Assembly (NCBI GenBank): GCA_033398695.1
Contig: CM065812.1
Location: 132,624,858-132,688,857 of the forward strand
Direction: 5' to 3'
Origin: Orobanche coerulescens
Lineage: Eukaryota > Streptophyta > Magnoliopsida > Lamiales > Orobanchaceae
DNA: 64,000 nucleotides
The position numbers were made by a program, and so were the translations under genes. Each line of letters starts with the position of its first letter. Within the stretch, counting starts at the first letter, position 1. This document shows, one piece after another, positions 44,501 to 56,573 of this stretch. The notes beneath the pieces were generated by a model. The model was not told the origin of the DNA. It searched no databases and was given only the letters and a program-made list of their open reading frames with translations.

Positions 44501-45031
44501 TCGGCCAGGCCAGGCCCTCCTCCGGCCATGACTCGGTCGTGGCCACTCCGACGGCCCGGACGACCCCAAAACCCGAACCTGAATATAAATCGAAGGTACG
44601 GTTACGACGTACTCGCAAAGACGAATCCAAGCACTAAGATAACACACGATTCCGACCACCCGAAGGCTCGAAATTCGACAAGGGAAGTAATTACCCAAAA
44701 CTTTGGAAAATTACGAAAACGGCCCAAAATGTCCGAAAATCACGATACGTGATCGAATAACCAAACCGAAGTTCACAACACGTCTAAAAAAGTTAAACGG
44801 ACTTACGGGAAACTCAAACAAGATTTGAGCGAGATTCACAAGAATCTAACTCGAGTGCGGAAAAGTCATCAAAAAGCACGGAACTCAACAAAACGACACC
44901 GAAACGAACTCGGATGACAAAAAGTGCAGATTAATCATTCTCGAAATGACGAAACGGTCATGAGCGAGTCGTCGAAACGGACCTCCGCCAAAAAAGAAAA
45001 TTACCGGAAATCCAAAATTGCGGATATTACA

Positions 45032-48000
45032 TTCTACCCTCCTTAAAAGAAGTTTCGTCCCGAAACTTAAATCAAGTAGGGAGAAGCAATATCCCGCCAG
45101 GAAAACTCAACGAGATACACAAGAACCGAAAAAAATCGCACCCAACGGTGAAACGTTACAAGCAACGCAAAGGAATATACGGCGTGAAAACACGCCCACG
45201 ACGACTAACACAACGCCACTGACTATGTTTCAAAACAACGAGTAATTAAAAACACATCACATGCACACATTTAATCAAAGAAACGCACGCGACAACAAGT
45301 CGCACCTGACCACAACGACTATGCGGTAGAAACAAATATAGTATTATGATAGAATTCATTCCGATTGTCGTCAACAAGAAAATGTCCGACGTCAAGACAC
45401 AAACAATTCAAGATAACAGAAAACGAGAATACTGGACATTACATTCTATCCTATTTAAAAATAAGTTTCGTCCCGAAACTTAAAATAAAACATCATGGTA
45501 GAATACAAACAAAACCAAAAAGTCCACGCAACAAATATCAATTTCTACACGAATTACAGCACGAAGTACGATACACAACTACATCACGGACACCACCGGC
45601 ACTCCCGAGTAGGAACGAAACCCAATTCCGAACATCTTGGCAGCGGTCTCACAATGCACCGCTCGGTGACCCACTTGGCCACACTCAAACAATTGACTAA
45701 CGGTGAACGACAATTCTTCGCGATGCGAGATCGAGCAACAACGATCGGACAACCCCGTTCGAACAACAACGATCGAACAACAACGATCAAATAACAATGA
45801 TCGAACAACAATGATCAAATAACAATGATCGAATGACAACAGTCGAACAATGACTCCGAAGTCCCCACTTCAACTCCAGACATTTAAAGAACTGGTAGAA
45901 AGTGAAAGATGTTACTTCCAAACAAGGTTCACAAGAATCGAACCGAACTCGGAAAGGTCACGATGACAAACAGGTCGATCTAAAACAAGGTCACAACCAG
46001 TTAGAATGATGACAACTGAGACATCAAACAAGTTCAAAAAGTATCGACGAACACGTGCAAGTCGATAGAATTTAGAAGGAGAAACTGCAGAAGTCAAATA
46101 TAGTACGGGTATTACATCCGACCTCTTATAAAAGAAATGTCATCCCCGCAACTCACAACAAAGGAAACAAGGTAACAACATAAAAAGCATCCGACAGGAA
46201 AATCTCCCATGGGTCTCTCAGAGTCGATCCTGATATCTGTGCTGAAGCGCGAACTCCGAAAGCCTCAGTAGCCAATTCGCAAAACTAAATTCGGTGTCCC
46301 TCGAAATGCATCACTGACGAGAAGGACAATTTACACGTGCATGCCCCGGCACATCACGGTTGAAATACCTCGGCTCAGCATACCGAAAATACAAATGCTA
46401 GATACAATGGGGCATAAAGTCGCAAAACAATATAGCGGAGATGCCAACTCAGCACAACAAAGAATCACGACGGTATTGTTCGGCGACCTCAACGGCCCGA
46501 ACGATAACCAGCACCTAATTACAAACATTATGAAACAATCACACATGTACACAAACGTACAAACCCAAGCTTCAACAGCTCACACTCGTGCGACAACACG
46601 CAAATCACCACGAGGCGATAAACAGTAAACACCAGTTCACACCTCTCACAGAGGGCTAGTACAACAAATGTGTGGCAACGCCTCGACGTTCATGCCACCA
46701 ATTCGATCATACTCGTGAGCAAACATCATAACGACAACGCGAACATCATACATACATACCCAACCCTCAAACGGGAATGGATAGGTTTTAAAAACGAAAA
46801 CTTCCTTTTGAAAATAATTTTGGAAACACCGATTGATCTTGAGTATCACCCTTCAATAAAAATACAATCGTGAAACATCGTTATCGAGACTTTGGAAACT
46901 ATTTCGCATTCGATAAAAATGAGGACAATTTCTTTTCGTGAAAAACTTTTGGAAGTATTCGACCCTCGGGTCTAAGTAAAAGTGTTTCTAAAACATTGTA
47001 AAATATCTCAAAACATTTTGGTCCTCGAGGTAGAAGAATCTTGAAATATATTGTGGCACCTTGGATGTACCACAAGAAAATAATTCATTTTAAAAGGACG
47101 TCTCGAAATTTATTTTCTAAGGTACTCAAAGTTTTCAAAGATAATTCAATGGGCTAGAATGCCCAAAAATTTCAGATAATTACACGGAACATTATAGCGC
47201 CGTGGGTCCCGCGCCGGAACCCACCAGGCTAAAAACCATTTACAAAACGCCAAAAAGGTCGATGACGGTAATATTTTACAATGTCCGAAGTATTTCAAAA
47301 CACATTTTTCAAATACCGTCTGATTGTGTCATTTGAAAATACACGGCCCATTTGTCAAAATTTAACAAATTTTAAAAATCCATATGAACCATGGTTTGAC
47401 CGCACCACCAAAATATTTTCCAAAAATCGATTTCTACAAAATTCTCAAACTGTAAAGTCCTTCAGGAAACATTCTCAAACTTACCCATAGCGGACAAAAA
47501 TTACAACATTCCAAAAACAGCCGAATTTAAAACCATATACTCAAATGGAAACCAGGGTCGCCAATTCAATCAAATGCATCTCGTGGTATCAAGTTTAAAC
47601 ACACAGCAAAATCATTCATCGGAGTTTCTCACAAACTCTACCGTCGGTACCTATTCGAAACCCATCAAGGTTTAAAACTTTCACAACCTACCACCCCACC
47701 CGTTGGTTCAAAGATAAAACAATAACGTGCCCAGTTTTATACACATACTATGTGTCACAAGTATTAAACACAACTATATTACACAATACTGTGTAAATAA
47801 AATTATGCACCGCAATTAACTCACTAAGATAAAATCGAGATACACAAGTATTACGCATAAAGAAGGAGACTTACATCCACAGGTCGCACGGAGGTGACGG
47901 TCGCCCACGATACTAATCTCGTCCGACAACATATCCGACACGTTATGACTACGCACAACTCAACTTGTCACCTGACGACTCGAACGACAAGACAACACAT

Positions 48001-48071
48001 TACTCGACAAACCACGACTCGACTCGACCCGACATCCTAGGTTTCCGCAACCTAATATCCGATACCATAAA
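45032..48071 (-). other. B2 internal region: altered primer site, gag relic, three stacked 3' junction modules
   Basis: The primer site on minus is TGGTATCGGATA (about 48067-48056), a diverged Met-type site. A gag knuckle relic, FNRDVPGHARVNCP on minus (about 46372-46330), shares the Cys-to-Arg change with B1. The true purine tract is at 45046-45032, with stem-loop 45066-45052. Second and third junction-like modules lie at 45438-45484 and 46103-46156. No pol domain. Confidence 0.8.
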
Positions 48072-51022
48072 TGTAACACCCCCAAAACCATATGGGAATA
48101 TTACACGCCGTAGACCCTTTCCACAAAGATCTACCATGCTAAACATCCATAAACAACCAAATGCTTGCCCAGCCACGGTCAAACAATAAAATGATACAGA
48201 TCGATATGGTCACTTACACGTGAATACACAGACCGATGAGGTCACACAACCCAATCGATAAAACTGACTTAAATAACATTACCCACACAGGGGTCGAAAT
48301 ACAATACAGCGGAAGACTGAAATCAACTCTGACAACACAACAAAAATCAAAACAACTCTCGACTCATGATTAGTATCGCAGCTCGTCATCCTCTTGTGCC
48401 AATCCTGTGACTGCTCCCCTGAATCTGCATGTACCTGGACGCAAAACAGACATCCACCCCCCGATTACTCGGGGGTTAGTAAAACTCCACTGTTTTACTA
48501 GTGCAAGTATCAAATCATACGAAATGTAACAAGCAAATAATAATCGTGAATCCAATATAATAATCAAGTATCAAAATATTCCCAGGAGGTTTTCACAAGG
48601 GAAGATAAGCTATGAAGCATTCGAAAATAAGATTATCATCTCGGGAATTTTTTTTTAGATTTCCAAAACCTTTAAGACCTCAAGTCCTGATTCACAAAAC
48701 CTTTCGAAAAACTTTAGGGCCTTAACCCGATTCTCGTTTCAAAGCACACTAGATAATATATCATTATGAGTCCGAGACCCATATTTAAAATGTTACCCAA
48801 ATAATCATCACACGATCATTGTTCGTACACATCATGTACCGAACTCCAGAGGCCTCGACGGACCTTACCCGGACCACACACACTGTTCGTACACATCATG
48901 TACCGAACTTCGGAGGCCTCAACGGACCCTACCCGGCTAAAAACATCGTTCGTACACATCATGTGCCGAACTCCAGAGGTCTCGTCAGACCCTACCTGGA
49001 TCACACACCTTGTTCGTACACATCATGTACCGAACTCCAGAGGCCTCGTCAGACCCTACCTGGATTACACACCTTGTTCGTACACATCATGTACCGAGCT
49101 CCAGAGGCCTCGTCAGACCCTACCTGGATTACACACCTTGTTCGTACACATCATGTACCGAACTCCAGAGGCCTCGTCAGACCCTACCTGGAACACACAC
49201 ACATCGATACGACACAACTCATAATCATCAAATATCAAGCCATTCCACATTACATACAACAATGAGCACAATTAATCAATCACATTGATCACCACAAAAT
49301 CGTACATCCCACGCACATAACACAATCTCAACACTCGCAACAATTATCGTCAATCAACGTCACATAACCAGCATAACACACGTTCGGTACACAATACATT
49401 GCACAACCGAGTGTACAACAATCCCATATGTATGTCGCAATACTGCACAAATGGCACAACGCCTAACACGTATACTAATATAACATTATTATCACAAATC
49501 CTTCAAATTACGGAAAACACAACCAACTGAAACGGAACATAATTACGAAGGCAAGCAAAATCATCATACACATCATACGTAATTACTAGTCGCAAGATAC
49601 AAGTCGTATAATAAGATACTTGCCTTAATAACCGCTACCAAACGCTCCGAAGAACACGGTTCAACCGGGAAGCTCGGACCCCGAAGAAGAAAACGAACGG
49701 AAGGGTTCCGATCGAGTTCTTCACAAGAATTCGACCCTAACAACATATAATCAATAAATCATCGATCATACGAGGAAGAATAATCGTAGAACGTCCGAAA
49801 ACCCCTCTATGACATTTTACCGGACACCTTCAAGGCGTCGATCAAGAACTCGACCAAAATAACGAATCGATACGATCCAACCATGGAATAACAAGGGAAA
49901 TGATATAATACATCTAAATAATCATCAATCCATCACAATCCTAAGTTAAATCGGATAAAACGGACGAAATCGAACAAAATACCCAAAATCCCCAAAATTA
50001 GATTATCAAGAAATCTAACCTTGATTCGGTAGATCGGAGGAGGTTATGGGATGATTGATTGATGTTAGAAACTCAAGAACTTCGTGGATTGATATATAAA
50101 CAACATCTAATCACGTACTCCAAGCCCCAGCCGCGGAAGGAAATGAGAGGGATGAGAAAAATGGGTGTAAACCCGACTGCTCGAACATATATATACTCCC
50201 CAGCATCCTGCCGACCACTTACGGCCGTAACCGGCAGACCTTACGGCCGTAACCGGCATTCGTCAAAATCCGCCCAGCGCATGCCGATCGCTTACGGCCG
50301 TAACCGACAGGGCCTTACGGCCGTAACTCGGGACTTACGGCCGTACACGGCAGGTCCTTACGGCCGTAACCGGCATTCGTCAAGCGCACGCACTCGTGAC
50401 GGCCAGAATCGACCCTTACGGCCAGAATCGGCATTCGTCGACCATGACTTCCGTGCACATACGTCAGCAACTCGCACCTTACGGCCGTAATCGCCGAGCC
50501 AGCCCCGCTCCGGCCATGACTCGGTCGTGGCCACTCCGACGGCCCGGACGACCCCGAAACCCGAACCTGAATATAAATCGAAGGTACGGTTACGAAGTAC
50601 TCCCAAAGACGAATCCAAGCACTAAGATAACACACGATTCCGACCACCCGAAGGCTCGAAATTCGACAAGGGAAGTAATTACCCAAAACTTTGGAAAATT
50701 ACGAAAACGGCCCAAAACGTCCGAAAATCACGATACGTGATCGAATAACCAAACCGAAGTTCACAACACGTCTAAAAAAGTTAAACGGACTTACGGGAAA
50801 CTCGAAACAGTAATTTCGAATGAGATTCACAAGAATCTAACTCGAGTGCGGAAAAGTCGTCAAAAAGCACAGAACTCAACAAAACGACACCGAAACGAAC
50901 TCGGATGACAAAAAGTGCAGAATTAATCATTCTCGAAATGACGAAACGGTCATGAGAGAGTCGTCGAAACGGACCTCCGCCGAAAAAAAAAATACCGGAA
51001 ATCCAAAATTGCGGATATTACA
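48072..51022 (-). repeat. B2 5' LTR (2951 bp)
   Basis: Partner of 42072-45031. Palindrome array 50217-50495, TATA 50199-50186, donor-like site 50019, tandem repeats 48820-49203, terminal stem near 48110-48135. Part of the array (50395-50470) has CAGAATCG pieces where the 3' LTR has palindromes. Confidence 0.93.
48435..49623 (-). other. Candidate GC-AG intron inside B2 5' LTR
   Basis: Minus-strand donor TTAAG|GCAAGTATC at 49623; CTAAC next to CCCCCGAGTAATCGGGGG; acceptor TTTTGCGTCCAG|G ending at 48435. 1189 bp. It contains the 64-bp repeats. Confidence 0.42.
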
Positions 51023-51500
51023 GTCTTGATGACGACCCAAATGCCTGAAGTAACCCCAGTAAGGGATCATGTTCTCAAGATGATTTATTATCTGAATGAA
51101 CTTGATATCTTAGGGTCTACTATCGATACGGAAATCAAGGTCGATATCATCCTAGGCAGCTTATCTAGGAGCTTTGATCAGTTCCGCCTAAACTACAATA
51201 TGAATCGTAGGGAGTATACCTTGGCGGAATTGCTGACAGAGCTTCAAGCTGCAGAAGGTCTATTCAGGCAAGGGTATCAAGTTCTTGCGGCTATTGGTAT
51301 TTCGACTTCTAAACCTAAGTGGGAGAAGAAGAAGAAACAAGTGTGCCAGAAGCAAGTGGGAACTCTCAAGGTGAAAAGAAAGTCTCCTCAGCCTGAGGCG
51401 GACAAAAATCCAAAGAGAAAGTGCTATAAGTGTGGTCAGAAAGGATATTTTAAAGCGGATTGCCCTACTCTTAAGAAAGCTATGTCTCGTGCACTAGTAG
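51023..51500 (+). pseudogene. copia-2 gag, C-terminal piece with altered knuckle
   Basis: It continues the gag with VRDHVLKMIYYLNELD, VDIILGSLSRSFDQF and YTLAELLTELQAAE. A Lys-rich stretch leads to CYKCGQKGYFKADC, where the expected His of the CCHC knuckle is Tyr. The frame is open from 51026 into the protease. Confidence 0.88.
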
Positions 51501-52681
51501 TCAAAACATGTTTGGAAGCTTGTTATTCCACTCTGTGGATAGTTGATTCAGGCTCCACTGATCATGTTTGCTTTGACTCGCATGGTTTTCATGTAACCAA
51601 GAAACTTAGTGCGGGCGGGATCACCATCAACTGGGGCGATTATTCCAGGCTTACGGCTGTTGCAATAGGAGTTGTGCAGTTGAAGATTAATAATAAAATA
51701 TTAGTGCTCAATAATGTATTATTAGTACCAGATTTTAGAATGAATTTAATTTCGGTTTCTAAATTAAAATGTGATGGTTACTCAGTTTCTTTCGATGATG
51801 ATGCCATTATTAGAAGAAGAAACGGTGAATATATTTGCAAAGGTAATTTTACTGATGGGCTGTATGTCATTAATATTACGCAAACTCCCATGTATAAATA
51901 TAAATTGCTTAACTCTTTGCCTAAACCTAAAAAGAGAAAAGAACCTTCGAGCATAAACCCAACATATCTGTGGCATTTACGGTTAGGTCATGTAAACCTT
52001 AGGAGGATTCAAAGATTGGTAGATGATGGCCCATTGGATGACCTCCAAGTTGAATCATTTTCAATTTGTTAATCCTGTCTCGAAGGAAGATGACAAAAAG
52101 GGTCTTTAAAATCAAGGATGTATGTGGTCCAATGAATGTCCAGGATAGGGGTGGTTTCGAATACTTCATCACGTTTATAGATGATTATTCGAGATATGGA
52201 TACATCTATTTGATGTGGCGTAAGTCTGAAGCCTTTGACAAGTTCAAAGACTTTAAGGCAAAAATGGAGAAGCGTCATGGAAAGAGTATCAACTCACTAC
52301 GATCTGATCGTGGTGGTGAATACCTTAGTGGAGAGTTTTTAGATTTCTTGGAAAATGAGGGGTTTCGTCCCACCATCACAAGGAACTCCACAACAAAATG
52401 GTGTTGCTGAAAGAAGGAACAAAACTCTTTTAGAAATGGTTAGGTCAATGATGAGTTATTCGTATTTACCTATTTCATTCTGGGATATGCCTTAGAAACA
52501 GCGGCGTACATTCTAAACCCGGTGCCTTCGAAATGAGTTCCAAAAACACCCACAGAACTGTAGAGTGGGCGAAAGCCCAGTCTAAGACATGTTCGGATTT
52601 GGGGTACTCCAGCACATGTGCTGAATAAGGAAGCTGATAAGTTGGAATCTCGTACAGAAGTTGTTCTGCTCAAAATGTACT
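51501..52681 (+). pseudogene. copia-2 protease and truncated integrase
   Basis: Protease LWIVDSGSTDHVCF (about 51534-51575) has D-S-G intact. The pre-integrase zinc region is YLWHLRLGHVNLRRIQ (about 51967-52014). A shift near 52070 precedes the integrase core: DVCGPMNVQDRGGFEYF, FIDDYSRYGYI, RSDRGGEYLSG with the second Asp. A further shift near 52390 precedes the Glu region. Coding similarity ends near 52681. Confidence 0.88.
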
Positions 52682-54368
52682 TGTAAAAATAGCGACTCGC
52701 AAGTATACGAGGCGTTTGTAGTATTGATGAGTTTACCAAGGTCGTTTCACTTGAGGACCTTTTTTGTTTGTTAAAATTACAATAATTATGGATTCTCAAA
52801 ATAATAATTCCTAAACATTCTAAATAATGGGTTTTGATGATTTTAGCTAATTTGCAGAAATACAAATACAAGAAATAAATTCTATTTAAAAACTTAATTA
52901 CAACAATTTAAATAAGATAAGGCATTAAGAATAAAAATGACTTTAATGTAGAATTATGCTGTTTTTTATAATAAAGATTCTAGGGATTCGGATCATTAAA
53001 TAAATAATCGATCATTAAATCAATTTATTAAATGTGAGATTTAATAATTAAATAAATATTATATCTTCAGAAAAAATGATTTGATAACTTTCGTATTCAC
53101 AAATTATTTTAACAGAAGTTTAAATAATCTAACTACTTCATCCAACTAAATAATACCTTTCAGATTCATATTTAGTTCCTTAGATTAAATAGTACCTTTC
53201 GGATTAATAATTAACCTTTTTTTTTAACTAAATTTAGATTTACAAAAATATTTCCTTTCGGTCTCTATTTTTGTATTTGTGAATAATATCAATTGGAATT
53301 AAAGAAGGCACATTAATAAATTTAATATAAGCTCGGGTATTTAATTTAAGTCATCCTAACCCTATAATATAAACTTTAGCTCATATTCATATTGACAGGT
53401 AAAAGTACGAGACAGATAAATATTGACATATTTAGAATAAATACAGCAGAAATAAAAAGAACTTACTTGATGTAGATAAATTAAATTGAAAGGAAACTGC
53501 TAAAACTGATAGAGAGAGACTTATCCCAATACGCCAATTGATCCAAGCAGCTTGAATGTAACGTACGAACTTAAATTACAAAAATATAATAATAAATAAA
53601 AATATGGAGGTGAATTTTATCTGATAAAAATAATATTAACTAAGCTTTATTTGGAATATAATTTGAGGTGCAGTATTTATTTATGTGTATTACAGTATAA
53701 TTATATAAAGCATAAATACAGAAAATAAATACAAAAACTAAAATATAAAAAACTGCTATGTAATCTATGTTACATTGTGCTACGCACTATTTCTTTCTAC
53801 TCTACTGCTCACTACTACTCTCTCTCTACTACATTTTTCTGTGTTGAGAGGGTACTGCTATTTATAGCAGTACATCAACCTCGCCAGAATGTTAAAAAAT
53901 GAAAGATGTTGCTCATTATTGCAGCATCTTCTTATCTTCAATTATTTTGCATCGTTCAATGCAAAATCAATCAGCAGGTAAGGGAAAGAAGAAGGAAAGA
54001 AGAAGGAAAGAAAAAAGAAAAAAAAAGAAAAAAAGAAGAAAAAAAATAATACAATCTGATCCGCCACGTCATCACTGATGTGGCAAAAATTTCCACCCGC
54101 GCGTGAGATACATGCGCCAATCGGACGGTTCTGGTCCGGCGCGTGTGACTCACGCGCTATACATGAAAATGGGCTTGGTATTCCATGGTGGATGGCCGTG
54201 TGTGGGGCATGCACTGGGCTGACTTGGCATGACATGTGGCTTCGTGCTATTGGTTCTTGTTTGACAAGTGTGTGCCAGGCGTGCGGTCGGCTGACGTGGA
54301 GGGACACGTGGCAGTTTCTTATTGGATTGTCCGTACACGTGTGCAGTGACGTGGGGCTCGGTTGGCAT
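52682..54368 (-). other. Unassigned segment with promoter-like organisation on minus strand
   Basis: No known protein domain. Read on minus: an ACGT-rich block (54368-54060) with G-box CACGTG near 54304 and 54337, several TGACGTGG and CCAAT boxes, then a polypyrimidine/polypurine run (53985-54050). A TATA box inside a 22-bp inverted repeat follows (arms GTACTGCTAT and ATAGCAGTAC, 53852-53873), then a CT/GA-rich leader. This could be an LTR or gene promoter whose body was lost. AT-rich, non-coding sequence fills 52690-53750. Plus-strand 52682 onward reads TGTAAAAATAGCGACTCGCA, a possible element terminus. Confidence 0.35.
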
Positions 54369-54524
54369 TGTAATATCCAGATTTATTACGGTGTATTTCA
54401 TCTGTATTCAAACCCTGTATTATTCGGAATTGTAATCTTGACAATTGGAGTATGATATTTCTTGCATTGGCATCCTTGTACTTGAGTATTACAACATGCA
54501 AATTTTCTCTTGCAAACTCGTGAT

Positions 54525-54779
54525 AGTGCACGCTAAGAATGTAGCTTAACGCGCACTATCGAGCTACTACTAGCGCACGCTAGGTATGTAGGCGTTGCGT
54601 GCGCTAAGCACTCAATTATTGAGCGGGACGGCTAGCACATGCGCCAGCCGGGACATGGGTCCGGATAAGATTCCCGCGGACGAACCTGGACAGTTTTGAA
54701 GTCAACCCTTATTAGCGCGCGCTAAGGAATGCTTAGTAGCATGCGCTAATTAGCTAAAGTGCAGAATATTATAAATGAG
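54525..54779 (+). promoter_or_regulatory. Element D 5' LTR promoter: TAGCGNNCGCTA array and TATA
   Basis: Inverted repeats of the form TAGCGNNCGCTA and TTAGCGCGCGCTAA lie at 54525-54755, ending a few bases upstream of ATTATAAATGAG. Some units are broken here but intact in the 3' LTR (61823-62048), for example near 54541-54560. Confidence 0.78.
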
Positions 54780-55462
54780 ACAACAACCCGTTTTGGCTTG
54801 CATTTCATTCATCCATTCTTCATTCTTGAGAGGCCAGAGAGCTATAGTAATCCTTCTATACACTTAGAACACATCTTATTGATCCTTGTATATTGGTGAG
54901 TGATCATTGAAGTGGAATAGCACCTTGGAGTGGCATACAACCAACCGGAGTCGGATTCTACCTTACGGTTCAGTGATTTTCGTCATATTAAGGTATGTTC
55001 AACCTATCTCCAGACTTAGAGTTGGATTCTAAAGAATTAGATGATCATGTTAACAAGATATTGATTTTTCATTAATGAATTATTCAACATGCATCATGTT
55101 TGGAATATAGAGATGGTTATGCCTCAAGTACCTTGATTATGAACATCATGATTCGAATCTTATTACATGAACAAGTAGAGGAAGCTTCTATCATTGGTAA
55201 TCCAAATCTAGTAGATGACTTCATAGCAATCATGGACTTGACTTTAACATCATTATTGTTAGATGAATCTAAGGGATTGATCATGGAAGGACTTATCTAG
55301 TATAGATGGAATGTTAAACAACTACAGTATGATAATTTTCATTGATATAAAGGTGTCGATATCAACCGTTAAGCCTTTTGAATTGTCGTATGAAGATTGT
55401 AGTCGAAATGGAAGATGGTTTCATAATAGTATACATATCCTTGAATCCGAAGTTGTTGTTAT

Positions 55463-55634
55463 TAGAGATGTTAAACGGGCTCGGGCCCGTAGGGCTGGCC
55501 CGTTTAACCCGCCAAAAAACCGGGTTAGGGCCGATATTTCCTAGCCCGTTTAAATCCGGGCTTTTTTGGCCCGGACCGTTTAGCCCGAAGCCCGTTAGGG
55601 CTAGCCCGAAGCCCGCTAGGGCTAGCCCGAAGCC

Positions 55635-55682
<48 letters not shown>

Positions 55683-56038
55683 TATATTAATATTATATAT
55701 ATAATATATATTAATATTATATATAATATATTATTACTGTATTTGTTAATATAGTGTGTATATATATATATACATAAAAGTGTATTTTTTGTTATATTTA
55801 TTATAGTATAGTTGTTACTATATATATAAAATATATTGTTATTTTTTTTACTTATAAAAAAATAAAAAATAAATCTTTTAAATATTTAGCCCGTTTATCC
55901 CGAAACCTGTTAGGGTTAGGGTTAGGGCCAATATTTCCTAGCCCGTTTAAATCCGGGCTTTTTTAGCCCGGACCGTTTAGCCCGAAGCCCGCTAGGGCTA
56001 GCCCGGAACCGCTAGGGCTAGCCCGTTTAACATCTCTA
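55463..56038 (+). mobile_element. hAT-like MITE in element D 5' LTR
   Basis: 576-bp insertion absent from the 3' LTR. The terminal inverted repeat TAGAGATGTTAAACGGGC is matched by GCCCGTTTAACATCTCTA. A perfect 8-bp duplication gttgttat lies at 55455-55462 and 56039-56046. The 3' LTR has this target once, at about 62754. Subterminal arrays of AGCCCGAAGCCC and GGGCTAGCCCG at both ends, and a TA microsatellite in the middle (about 55638-55681). No transposase. The 8-bp duplication and TAGAGATG ends fit the hAT superfamily. Confidence 0.93.
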
Positions 56039-56169
56039 GTTGTTATCCGTTAGATCATTCATAGCCGTATGAACATGATATTCCTGGAGGTAACATGAAC
56101 TAACACTGAGGATTTCATTTGGTTTGATCATGTTGAGGTCCATCTACTGCCCAGCAGTAAACTGCCATG

Positions 56170-56395
56170 CACAGATAGCGCACGCTAAGTTATGTAAATT
56201 AACGTGCGCTATCGAGCACGAGTTAGCGTACGCTATGTTTGGTACGTAACGTACGCTAGGCCATCAGACGAGTCAGTCGACTGAAAGTACTGACCATGCA
56301 TAGTTAGCGTACGCTAGGCTTTGTTGTTTGCGTGCGCTATCGAGCAGACTTAACGCACGCTACACAGAGTACTTAGCGTGCGCTAAGAAGTTCAG
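56170..56395. repeat. Second palindrome cluster of element D 5' LTR
   Basis: Units such as TAGCGCACGCTA, TAGCGTACGCTA and TTAGCGTGCGCTAA, about ten in 225 bp, lie 1.4 kb downstream of the TATA (0.8 kb without the MITE), so within transcribed sequence. Same cluster at 62886-63105. Confidence 0.85.
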
Positions 56396-56573
56396 GCAGA
56401 TTACATTTTATGAGCTTTTGGCCGTAAATCGAATTGTTAGACATTCGTACGATGTGAGATAAATCCTATATTATTTCTTTTGTTAAGGTTTGAGCTTGTT
56501 ACGTGATTGATTGAGGGGGACGACCTTCGAGTGTTTGTTTTCGTGGAAGTATTGTTCTTGTCTTCAAATCGAG

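Larger units (their letters stand above)
42072..45031 (-). repeat. B2 3' LTR (2960 bp)
   Basis: Aligns with 48072-51022. Minus-strand order: palindrome array (44500-44217), TATA (44200-44188), donor-like CAAG|GTTAG near 44020, GC donor-like site at 43624, tandem repeats 43203-42820, and a CTAAC hairpin (about 42500-42455). The acceptor-like site near 42435 is CCTCCGG here, lacking the CAG present in the 5' LTR. Terminal stem about 42110-42135. Confidence 0.93.
42072..51022 (-). mobile_element. Element B2: non-autonomous Tekay-related element, inserted in copia-2 gag
   Basis: LTRs 42072-45031 (3') and 48072-51022 (5'), internal 45032-48071 (3040 bp), and perfect target duplication gtctt (42067-42071 and 51023-51027). 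Same family as B1: minus-strand start TGTAATATCCGCAATTT, TTACGGCCGTAA arrays, and homologous internal sequence. No protease, RT or integrase in any frame. Confidence 0.94.
30825..52681 (+). mobile_element. copia-2: Ty1/copia element, 3' part lost, carrying elements C and B2
   Basis: A 5' LTR (30825-40353, split by C), primer site at 40356, leader, gag (41736-42071, then 51023 onward, split by B2), protease and the first part of integrase. The coding sequence stops abruptly near 52681, inside the integrase C-terminal region; RT, RNase H and 3' LTR are absent from the window. Without C and B2 the remnant is about 4.7 kb. Since no 3' LTR is present, the outer target duplication cannot be checked. 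Confidence 0.85.

Noticed and set aside
46331..46628. Possible small gene in B2 internal region
   Set aside because: The recognisable part is a decayed gag knuckle on minus; the open frames on either strand are not conserved with B1.
53985..54050. Long purine run as a polypurine tract
   Set aside because: It is low-complexity, not next to any LTR start, and on minus it lies between an upstream ACGT block and a TATA box.
55100..55300. 66-codon open frame repeated at 62399-62599
   Set aside because: Conserved only because it lies in both D LTRs; no domain and no coding signature.
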